From the NCBI GenBank assembly GCA_001648575.1, contig LQXN01000061.1, forward strand, positions 186,001 to 250,000: a DNA stretch of 64,000 nucleotides, given 5' to 3'. Shown here in pieces: positions 49,622 to 57,144 of the stretch (position 1 is its first letter; each line of letters opens with the position of its first letter). The notes beneath the pieces were generated by a model. The model saw nothing but the letters and a program-made list of their open reading frames with translations, did no database searches and was not told the origin of the DNA. Source of the DNA: Sutcliffiella horikoshii DSM 8719. GTDB lineage: Bacteria; Bacillota; Bacilli; Bacillales; Bacillaceae_I. The position numbers and the translations under genes were made by a program.

Positions 49622-51592
49622 TTGAAAAAGGCATTTCAACATCTTGGGAGAAAAGTCTTGGCTATGACGATGGCGGCATCATTGCTTGCAGGTACAGCTA
49701 TGATGGACACAGCTGAGGCTGCAAAGAAAGGGCCGAAAGACAAAAAAGGAAAACATGATGTGGAGCTTCGGGTGATGGGAACGACGGATATTCACACACA
49801 CTTATACAATTATGACTATTATAAGGATGAGGAAGTCGAGGACTTTGGGCTAGCAAAAACAGCCACATTGATCAAGCAGGCCCGCGCAGAAGCAACCAAT
49901 ACGATGCTTTTTGATAATGGAGACCTTATCCAAGGGAATCCATTGGGCGATTACAAAGCAAAGGTAGATGTTTTGCAACCAGGAGAGGTTCATCCGGTAT
50001 TCCAAGCTATGGGATTACTGGACTATGATGCTGCCACTCTTGGAAATCATGAATTCAACTATGGGTTGGATTTCCTTGATACTGTATTAGAAGGATCTCC
50101 ATTCCCTTATGTAAGTGCGAACGTATTCTATGATGATGGCCGTAAAAATAATAAGCATTATGTCGAGCCATATAAAATCATCAAGAAGAAATTCAAAGAT
50201 AAAAAAGGGACAAATCAAGTGGTCCGTGTGGGTGTGACAGGTGTAGTGACTCCTCAAATCACACAATGGGACAAGGCACATCTTGATGGGGAAATTATTA
50301 CAAAGGACATTGTCAAATCTGTGGAAGCAGTAATTCCTAAGATGAAAAAGGCAGGTGCTGACATCATCATCGTCCTAGCTCACTCAGGAATCGGTGAAGT
50401 GGAATATGTGGAGATGGCAGAAAACGCAACATATAATCTTACACAGGTTGAGGGAGTGGATGCCATCATCACAGGTCATAACCATCTGAATTTCCCTGGA
50501 GACTTTCAGGACATGCCTGGTGTAGATTCAGAAAAAGGAACGATTAATGGTGTACCAGTAGTGATGCCAGGAAACTGGGGGAATAATTTAGGGGTAATGG
50601 ACCTAACTCTTTCTAAAAAGAAAGGCGATTGGAAAGTAACGGATTCTGCAACAAAGCTAATGAATGTCAATGATGTAGAAGCAGACCCGGCAATCCTAGA
50701 AGCAGTAAGAGAAGCACATGAGGGAACAGTTAACTATGTCCGCACACCAGTTGGAACCACTACAGCCGATATCCACAGTTACTTTGCATTGGTCCAAGAT
50801 GACCCTTCCATTCAAATCGTGACAAATGCACAGAAGTGGTATATTGAAAAGCAGCTTGCAGGAACAGTAGATGAGTCAACTCCTGTGTTATCTGCCGGTG
50901 CACCATTTAAAGCTGGCGGAAGAAATGGTGCAGGCTACTATACGTACATCCCTGAAGGGGAAATCGCTATTAAAAACGTAGCAGACTTATATCTTTATCC
51001 AAACACTGTTGCAACAGTAAAAGTAACTGGTGCTGACGTAAAAGAGTGGCTTGAAATGTCTGCAGGACAATTCAAGCAGATCGATCCGAACAATAGCAGC
51101 GAGCAAGCATTGATAAACGCTGACTTCCCGACTTATAACTATGATGTCATTGATGGTGTTACGTATGAAATTGATGTAACGGAACCAGCTAAGTATGACA
51201 AAGATGGAGTTGTTGTGAACGGGGGAGCGAACCGAATTAAGAATCTGGAGTATAATGGGGAACCAATTGACTCGGATCAAGAATTCATCGTAGTAACGAA
51301 CAACTACCGTGCAAGCGGGAACTTCCCTGGAGTTAGAAATAATACAGGTGTGGAAATGTATCCTGATGAGAACCGTCAGGCGATCATCGACTATATCGTG
51401 GAACAAGGTGAGATAGATCCATCTGCTGACGGAAACTGGACATTTGCACCAATCACCAATACCGTAAATGTAACATTCGACTCCTCACCAAACGCAGTCG
51501 ATGCCCTACCAGAAGACGGCACCATCCAATACGAAGGAGCCTCCCAAAACGGCTTCGCAAAATACAGACTAACACTGCCAACAGCAGAATAA
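49622..51592 (+). CDS. Exported 5'-nucleotidase / 2',3'-cyclic phosphodiesterase
   Basis: The 656-residue protein has a signal peptide (residues about 1-34, ending AEA) and a calcineurin-like metallophosphatase domain (about 45-300) with the ligand motifs GTTDIHTH, DNGDLIQG, LGNHEFNYG, VLAHSG and GHNHLN. The C-terminal 5'-nucleotidase domain (about 370-600) contains NYRASGNFPGV. Such enzymes release phosphate from nucleotides outside the cell. TTG 49622 follows AAAGGAG. No sortase motif is seen, so release or wall-binding is open. Confidence 0.92.
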   Translation: MKKAFQHLGRKVLAMTMAASLLAGTAMMDTAEAAKKGPKDKKGKHDVELRVMGTTDIHTHLYNYDYYKDEEVEDFGLAKTATLIKQARAEATNTMLFDNGDLIQGNPLGDYKAKVDVLQPGEVHPVFQAMGLLDYDAATLGNHEFNYGLDFLDTVLEGSPFPYVSANVFYDDGRKNNKHYVEPYKIIKKKFKDKKGTNQVVRVGVTGVVTPQITQWDKAHLDGEIITKDIVKSVEAVIPKMKKAGADIIIVLAHSGIGEVEYVEMAENATYNLTQVEGVDAIITGHNHLNFPGDFQDMPGVDSEKGTINGVPVVMPGNWGNNLGVMDLTLSKKKGDWKVTDSATKLMNVNDVEADPAILEAVREAHEGTVNYVRTPVGTTTADIHSYFALVQDDPSIQIVTNAQKWYIEKQLAGTVDESTPVLSAGAPFKAGGRNGAGYYTYIPEGEIAIKNVADLYLYPNTVATVKVTGADVKEWLEMSAGQFKQIDPNNSSEQALINADFPTYNYDVIDGVTYEIDVTEPAKYDKDGVVVNGGANRIKNLEYNGEPIDSDQEFIVVTNNYRASGNFPGVRNNTGVEMYPDENRQAIIDYIVEQGEIDPSADGNWTFAPITNTVNVTFDSSPNAVDALPEDGTIQYEGASQNGFAKYRLTLPTAE

Positions 51593-51702
51593 CATGTGGT
51601 AAGAGGGTGGTGACTTTATCGCATTAGAGCGGTGAGGGTCAGACCCCTCTTTACCTCTTTATCTCTTCACTCTGATAAAGAGTTCGTTATTTCAACAACA
51701 TT

Positions 51703-51738
51703 AAAAGGCCTGACTCCAGTGGTGGAGTCAGGCTTTCA
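51703..51738. terminator. Bidirectional terminator
   Basis: AAAGGCCTGACTCCA pairs with TGGAGTCAGGCTTT around GTGG. It lies between convergent genes and overlaps the last codons of the Spo0M-like gene. Confidence 0.85.
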
Positions 51739-52132
51739 TTGATTTGTAACTGAGAACGATGATTTCGTCGTGGTCGTTTCTTATTATGTCGTCTTGGAAG
51801 ATGAGTCTTGTATTTAAACGGTAGCTTATATATTCGGTGGAAGGGTCAATATCTTTTGGGAGTTGATAGCAAAAAGGATATTCCTCCTTGTCATTGGCAT
51901 CGATGCTTTTGGACATAAGGATGGTAGTGACGGCATCAACCGTTTCTATCACATCTCCTTGAAATTCCTTTACCAAGTCACATTCCAGTCTTTTTATATG
52001 TTGCTTGGCCCATCCCCCTTCCACATGAAAGGAGCCTGTCACTTTATCCCCAGGTTTTAACTCATTATTATCCAAAACTAGATCTACATGTGGAGATCCT
52101 ATATTAAAATAGCTCATTACTTTTTTTATCAT
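51728..52132 (-). CDS. Spo0M-like sporulation-control protein, short form
   Basis: The 134-residue protein matches the N-terminal arrestin-like half of Spo0M (VDLVLDNNELKPGDKVTGSF, IKRLECDLVKEF, PFCYQLPKDIDPSTEYISYRLNTRL). Full Spo0M is about 250 residues, so the second half is absent: the stop lies inside the terminator stem and no continuation is seen. ATG 52132 is nine bases after GGAGG; ATG 52138 is too close. It may be a truncated copy or a short family member. Confidence 0.82.
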   Translation of the reverse strand: MIKKVMSYFNIGSPHVDLVLDNNELKPGDKVTGSFHVEGGWAKQHIKRLECDLVKEFQGDVIETVDAVTTILMSKSIDANDKEEYPFCYQLPKDIDPSTEYISYRLNTRLIFQDDIIRNDHDEIIVLSYKSMKA

Positions 52133-52180
52133 ATCCATGAACCTCCGAAGTTAGTGGTTTATAGTAGTTTATCATAATAA

Positions 52181-52351
52181 TAGGCTGTATTTGTTCGGAT
52201 ACTCAAACTAGCCGACATATTACTTGCTGTTGTGATCTTTTCTCTGTTTTGCAAAGCATACTCTTTTCGATCTCCAGAGTATGTAAGCAGTAAAAGTCCA
52301 ATTACCTTCTTTCTATCAGTGAATATCAACAATCTTTGAGAAAGAGTATAA
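52181..52351 (-). repeat. MITE-like element B3
   Basis: On the minus strand this has CTCTTTCTCAAAGATTGTTG, AATTGGACTTTTACTGCTTA and CAAGTAATATG, matching element B2 in the same order, and ends CGAACAAATACAGCC. It shows more decay than B1 or B2. It lies head-to-head in inverted orientation to B2. Confidence 0.75.
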
Positions 52352-52397
52352 TAAAAAGATACGGACAGAAAGATCAAAGGTTTCAAAAAAATAGACA

Positions 52398-52443
52398 AAA
52401 AAGCCTCCATCCGTAAAAATTGGACGAAGGCTTTATTTTTTTC
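52398..52443. terminator. Terminator between two B elements
   Basis: AAAGCCT and AGGCTTT with inner TCC/GGA pairing are followed by ATTTTTTT. T-rich on both strands. Confidence 0.7.
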
Positions 52444-52470
52444 TCGAATTCTAAAAGGCTCTTTTTAATA

Positions 52471-52653
52471 GGCTCTTTTCTCAAAGATTGTTGCTATTTA
52501 TGGATGAAAAGTCGGCAATTGGACTTTTCATTGCTTACAGAGTCTTGAATTTGCAAGAAGTATTCAAAGCATAACAGGGAAAAGAGCACGATAGTAAGTA
52601 ATATAACGGGCTGATTGGAAAATACGAAAAGCAACAAAATATACGAAAACAGC
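52471..52653 (+). repeat. MITE-like element B2
   Basis: A 183-bp element starts GGCTCTTTTCTCAAAG and ends ATACGAAAACAGC. The two ends match as 23-bp imperfect inverted repeats. Flanking sequences TTTTTAATA and TTTTTATAA are a probable A+T-rich target duplication. The central part contains AATTGGACTTTTCATTGCTT, absent from B1. Confidence 0.8.
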
Positions 52654-52672
52654 TTTTTATAATAGGAGATAC

Positions 52673-54103
52673 CTAAAACCACCAAAGTCCCACAAATGTA
52701 GCAACTACCAAACCTATTAAGACCGGTATAAAGCTTCGTCTCACAAGCTCCATTACCGGAACCTTAGCAAAGCCAGCTACCGCAACAAGGGAGGACCAGG
52801 CAATAAGCGTCCCGCCTCCGACCCAAATGGATCCCATCTGTCCGATGGCTGCAAGGGTTGCAGCCTCCACTCCGACGCTATCGGACAGTGCACCAGAAAG
52901 TGCTCCAACAAGGGGAAGTCCAGAAAATCCGGAACCATCCAGACCTGTAATCATCCCTATCAACAAGATCCCAAACCCTGCAATAAAGGAGCTTTCGGGA
53001 ATATAGGCCTGACCTGCGAGAATGAGATCAAACAAGAAGGAAGGGGTTTCTTCAACAGGTGTGCCCAAGATTCTTGCTGCAAGCTCCCCGCTGCCAATAA
53101 AGAAGAACCCTGCGATCGGTATAACAGGCCCCATCGCCTTAAAGGCAAACAAGAAACCTTTAACAATATTGTCGCTTACATTTTGGAGCGAGTTACGGGC
53201 GTTAAGGAAGAACGATGCACCAATCAATAAAATGAGAGAAGCCCCACCGATAAGCGCAGCGCCAGCGCCACCTTCTAGTGAAGGGAGGACATCGGAAAAC
53301 TTAGCAAGTATCATATAGATGATGATGGCTAGAAACGTTCCCGGGACTAAAAAAGCAAACAGCGAGCTGTACTTGCTTTTTGCAACGGATCCGCTTTCTG
53401 CGATGGCTTCCGTATCACCGCTTTGGTTGTCTGTGCTGTTCCATTTAATTAAATGATCATTGGACGGTCGTGCAATAAGCTTCCTTATGGAAACATAAGC
53501 GATTGAGATGGCCACAATACCTGTCACAAGCGATAAAATAAATCCGCGGTCTGCAACTGTTCCAATATCAACCGCAGCGGCGGTCGCTGTTAAAGAAGGT
53601 GCAATCTGAATGATATAGTCTGACGATAAGGCCATACCCTGACCGGCAAGGGAAATAGCGATGGCTGCCCCAATCGGCGGAAGGCCAGCTCTGATTGCAA
53701 CGGGTATCAGGAGTGCACCAACAAGAGGCACCGCTGGAGTCGGCCAGAAAAACAGGGATATCGCATAGGTGACAAACACAAGCACCCAAAAAGATATATG
53801 GCCATTTTTCATGACCCGCTGAAAAGGAGTAATCATTTGTTCATCCGTACCCAGAGACTTCAAAGAATGAAGCAGTGCTGTCATGATAGCGATGATCAGG
53901 AAGATGTTAAAAAGCTCTCCTGCCGCCACTAGACTGGCATTAAAGATGGTTTGCAGTCCAAAGGTGAAAGAACCGCTGAAAATCCAACCCACCAAAAACG
54001 TAACCAAGATAGCAGGGACCACCACATTTTGCCTGAACAGCATCGTTAAAATAATGACCAACGTACCGACCAAATACATCCAATGCGCCGCAGTCAATTC
54101 CAT
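52673..54103 (-). CDS. Multi-pass permease, DcuC/IT-superfamily-like
   Basis: The 476-residue protein has about twelve membrane segments, with a loop rich in Pro and Gly (FWPTPAVPLVGALLIPVAIR) and the repeated late motif GLDGSGFSGLPLVGALSGAL, which resembles ion-transporter-superfamily permeases for organic anions. ATG 54103 follows AAGGGAG. It is divergent from an amidase gene across about 190 bp, which may indicate related control. The substrate is unknown. Confidence 0.78.
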   Translation of the reverse strand: MELTAAHWMYLVGTLVIILTMLFRQNVVVPAILVTFLVGWIFSGSFTFGLQTIFNASLVAAGELFNIFLIIAIMTALLHSLKSLGTDEQMITPFQRVMKNGHISFWVLVFVTYAISLFFWPTPAVPLVGALLIPVAIRAGLPPIGAAIAISLAGQGMALSSDYIIQIAPSLTATAAAVDIGTVADRGFILSLVTGIVAISIAYVSIRKLIARPSNDHLIKWNSTDNQSGDTEAIAESGSVAKSKYSSLFAFLVPGTFLAIIIYMILAKFSDVLPSLEGGAGAALIGGASLILLIGASFFLNARNSLQNVSDNIVKGFLFAFKAMGPVIPIAGFFFIGSGELAARILGTPVEETPSFLFDLILAGQAYIPESSFIAGFGILLIGMITGLDGSGFSGLPLVGALSGALSDSVGVEAATLAAIGQMGSIWVGGGTLIAWSSLVAVAGFAKVPVMELVRRSFIPVLIGLVVATFVGLWWF

Positions 54104-54297
54104 CTATACCAAACTCCCTTCTGAGGCGAACAAGCCCAAGATGTAAAATATGTTTCTAAGTACAATAGCCTATGTTGGGAGATGGGCTTTGGTGTAAAGT
54201 CATGAAAAATTCCTGCCAAAGCAAAGTCAGATATTCCTTAGAAAGCAGAGTTTTATTCCTCTTCATTGCGGAATAAAGTATAGAGAGGTGATAAACA

Positions 54298-55803
54298 GTG
54301 AAGAAGCATGAATATAAAAGCTATGACGGACTTGGACTGGCTGAGTTGGTCCATAAGAATGAAGTCAAACCAAATGAACTGTTGGAAATGGCCATCAGTG
54401 AAATAGAAACTCAAAATCCACAACTGAATGCGGTTATCCATACGATGTATGAGCAAGCAAGAGCTGCCTCTGAAAAAGCCACTGGCCTGTTTGCAGGCGT
54501 TCCGATGTTACTTAAGGATATTGGCCAGGAAGTCAAAGGGGAACCCAAAACACTGGGTTCCAGAGCTTTAGGGAAATATAGGGCTAAAACAGATTCTGAG
54601 TATGTTAAGCGGTTAAAAAAATGTGGTTTTTTATTTTTAGGGCAGACGAATGTACCAGAGTTCGGTTTAATGGCAATAACAGAACCTGTTGTATACGGTC
54701 CGGCCAGAAACCCCTGGGATCGGTCACATACTCCAGGTGGATCGAGCGGCGGATCCGCAGCTGCCGTCGCTTCCGGTATGGTGCCGATCGCTGGGGCGAA
54801 TGATGGCGGTGGGTCCATTAGGATTCCTGCTGCCTATAGTAGTTTGTTCGGCTTAAAACCTACAAGGGGAAGAACCCCGGTCGGACCGCAATTCGGCCGT
54901 TTCTGGCAGGGAGCGGCGGTTGAGCATGCGGTGACAAGGACTGTGCGTGATGCTGCAGCTGTCCTTGATATATTGAAAGGGGAGGAAAAGGGAGCGGCTT
55001 TTTCCACTCCAATGTATGAAGGGAGTTATTTGGAGAAGCTGCAGCATCCTCTTGAAAAGAAGCTGAGAATTGCCTTTACTACAAAATCACCAATCGGAAC
55101 GGAAGTCCATCCGGAATGTGTGGAGGCAGTCAAAAAGACGTTGAAATACCTGGAGGCATTAGGTCATACCATAGAAGAGGTGGAAGCGCCGGTTGATGGC
55201 AAGAAGATTGCCACCAGCTATCTATCCCTCTATTTTGGAGAAGTAAGTGCCACGGTATCCATGCTTGATGAGGTACTAGGCAGGAAGGCTACATTGAATG
55301 ATGTGGAACCCGCGACTTGGTTGCTAGCCCTGATTGGAAAATCCATGTCAGCACAGGAGTTTGTCCTTAGCCTCAGAGAATGGGATATAGGAGCATATGC
55401 AATGGAGAACTTCCATGATACCTATGATTTTTATGTTACCCCTACTACCGCTTTTCCACCTGCAAGGATAGGAGACCATAAACTGAAGCCTCTTGAAAGT
55501 ATTGCTCTTCAAGTTACAGGTAAATTAGGATCGGCAACACTTCTCAAGAAAATGGGGATTGTGGAACAGCTGGTGCAAGAAAGCCTTAAAAGAGTGCCAT
55601 TTACCCAACTGGCAAACCTTACTGGTCAACCTGCCATGTCTGTGCCGGTGCATCTGACCCGGGATGGCATGCCTGTAGGTGTCCAGTTTATGGCTGCCCG
55701 CGGGAATGAAGAGTTGCTTCTACAGATGGCAAGGCTAGTCGAGGAGTCTGAACTGTGGGTGGGGACGGAAAGTTTCATTAAATCAACCACGGGAAGCTTC
55801 TAA
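54298..55803 (+). CDS. Amidase of the amidase signature family
   Basis: The 501-residue protein has the amidase signature: LLKDIGQ (catalytic Lys), GGSSGGSAAAVASGMVPIA and GGSIRIPAAYSSLFGLKPT (cis-Ser and nucleophile Ser). It hydrolyses an amide; it is not the GatA subunit of an amidotransferase, as no gatB or gatC is near. GTG 54298 follows AGAGAGGTG. A terminator follows. Confidence 0.9.
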   Translation: MKKHEYKSYDGLGLAELVHKNEVKPNELLEMAISEIETQNPQLNAVIHTMYEQARAASEKATGLFAGVPMLLKDIGQEVKGEPKTLGSRALGKYRAKTDSEYVKRLKKCGFLFLGQTNVPEFGLMAITEPVVYGPARNPWDRSHTPGGSSGGSAAAVASGMVPIAGANDGGGSIRIPAAYSSLFGLKPTRGRTPVGPQFGRFWQGAAVEHAVTRTVRDAAAVLDILKGEEKGAAFSTPMYEGSYLEKLQHPLEKKLRIAFTTKSPIGTEVHPECVEAVKKTLKYLEALGHTIEEVEAPVDGKKIATSYLSLYFGEVSATVSMLDEVLGRKATLNDVEPATWLLALIGKSMSAQEFVLSLREWDIGAYAMENFHDTYDFYVTPTTAFPPARIGDHKLKPLESIALQVTGKLGSATLLKKMGIVEQLVQESLKRVPFTQLANLTGQPAMSVPVHLTRDGMPVGVQFMAARGNEELLLQMARLVEESELWVGTESFIKSTTGSF

Positions 55804-55808
55804 GAAAA

Positions 55809-55845
55809 TAAGAACCCGTTTCTGAATGACTCTAACGGGTTCTTA
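55809..55845. terminator. Bidirectional terminator
   Basis: AAGAACCCGTT pairs with AACGGGTTCTT. It lies between the convergent amidase and VWA genes. Confidence 0.85.
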
Positions 55846-55859
55846 TGCATTTCTATAGT

Positions 55860-56453
55860 TCATTCCCCTGCATATATCCGTTTCTCTGATACCATTTCAC
55901 AGACCGAATCATACATGACCTCCACCCCTTCACTTGTCGCGTCAAAATTAAATGCTTGATCCTCCTTTATCCCTAAGTTAACAGCTTCCCTTGCCACATC
56001 TATATTCGCCCCCATGAAGATGAACTGCCAGTTGTATTTTTCCTGTTGATGGCGGATCAGCCTTTTCACTTTTGGATAGGTGAATTCTATGCTCGAGTTT
56101 TCCATGCCATCTGTTGTGATGACGAAAATCACATTGCCAGGCTTTAGAGTTTCAGGTGTCCTTGCTAAACGGTTCCCTATATCCAATATGGTTTTCCCTA
56201 CCGCATCCAATAGGGAGGTGGAGCCCCTTACATAATAGTCTTCTCTTGTTAAGATAAGATTCTTGGCATCCACCCCGTTCCATAAGATTTCTACTTCATC
56301 ATCAAATAAAACCGTCGTCACAAGTGTTTCGCCTTCGTGCTGGCATTGCCGCTCCAAAAAGGAGTTGAATCCTCCGATCGTATCCCTCTCCAGGCCTGTC
56401 ATCGACCCGCTTCTGTCCAATAGAAAAATAATCTCCGTAACGTTTTTATTCAT
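55860..56453 (-). CDS. VWA domain protein
   Basis: The 197-residue protein is essentially one von Willebrand A domain with an intact metal site: LLDRSGSM (DxSxS), the mid-domain Thr in RGSTSLLDA, and TTDGMEN. It lacks a signal peptide, so it is cytoplasmic. It is divergent from an HTH-like gene across 86 bp. I recall a VWA protein next to an HTH-like protein of this second type in many Firmicutes, but no function is known to me. Confidence 0.88.
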   Translation of the reverse strand: MNKNVTEIIFLLDRSGSMTGLERDTIGGFNSFLERQCQHEGETLVTTVLFDDEVEILWNGVDAKNLILTREDYYVRGSTSLLDAVGKTILDIGNRLARTPETLKPGNVIFVITTDGMENSSIEFTYPKVKRLIRHQQEKYNWQFIFMGANIDVAREAVNLGIKEDQAFNFDATSEGVEVMYDSVCEMVSEKRIYAGE

Positions 56454-56539
56454 TAATTATCATCCTCCTTCATGCTATAATAATAGCTAACAATATCCAT
56501 TAAATGGTCGCTTCAAAAGCGACATTTGGAGGCGGCGAA

Positions 56540-57043
56540 ATGCTCGATAAAAAGCTTTGGTTGGAGCTTCAGGATTACATTTGGATACATAATAATTTAG
56601 TTCTTGAAGTCAGGGAATCGACCTTCTACAAAGAATCTCCCATTCTACAGGAAAAAAGTGAAGTCCTCGAGCTGGAGGAATTCATTAAAAATAATAGAAA
56701 ACCGACTCTCCAACAAATATTGTTCGATTACATTGACCGCAAGGGTGTAAAGGATTCCGCCATTTATAAAAAGGCAGGCATGGACAGGAAGCACTTTTCA
56801 AAAATCCGTTCGAATGCTGACTACCGGCCAAAAAAGGCTACGGTGGTTTCCCTTGCTTTTGCACTTGAGCTAGATGAAGAGGAAACAGAAGACTTATTGG
56901 GGGTTGCCGGTTATTCCTTGTCAGGAAGCGATACGTACGATTTGGTGATCCGTTTCTTCTTAGAGAAGAAGATCCATGATCTAGATAGAGTGAACGAAGC
57001 TTTAGATGAGATGAAGCTGAAGACTTTGGGGGGAATACAATAA
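56540..57043 (+). CDS. HTH-like regulatory protein, 167 aa
   Basis: The C-terminal two thirds match a family that I recall beside VWA genes: DYIDRKGVKDSAIYKKAG, RKHFSKIRSNADYRPKK, ALELDEEETEDLLGVAGY and FFLEKKIHDLDRVNEAL. The helix-turn-helix-like part suggests nucleic-acid binding. ATG 56540 follows GGAGGCGGCG. A hairpin (GTCGCTT and AAGCGAC at 56507-56523) lies just before that site. A terminator follows, so it is separate from the helicase gene. Confidence 0.78.
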   Translation: MLDKKLWLELQDYIWIHNNLVLEVRESTFYKESPILQEKSEVLELEEFIKNNRKPTLQQILFDYIDRKGVKDSAIYKKAGMDRKHFSKIRSNADYRPKKATVVSLAFALELDEEETEDLLGVAGYSLSGSDTYDLVIRFFLEKKIHDLDRVNEALDEMKLKTLGGIQ

Positions 57044-57049
57044 AAAAGG

Positions 57050-57085
57050 AAACACAGCTTGCGAGTCGGGGAAGCTGTGTTTTTA
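57050..57085 (+). terminator. Intrinsic terminator
   Basis: AACACAGCTT pairs with AAGCTGTGTT, with TTTTTAAT after it. Confidence 0.85.
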
Positions 57086-57144
57086 ATGTGATACAATAAT
57101 AATCATGTGCTAAGAATCGTCTCTTATGAAAGGAGAAAACCACT

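Noticed and set aside
51635-51648. Palindrome AGGGTCAGACCCCT between the nucleotidase and Spo0M genes.
   Set aside because: It is short, has no T-run, and a convincing terminator lies just beyond; I could not link it to a function.
52159-52410. Minus-strand open frame of 83 codons.
   Set aside because: It overlies the B3 repeat copy, whose DNA is shared with B1 and B2 where no such frame is kept; it also lacks a ribosome binding site.
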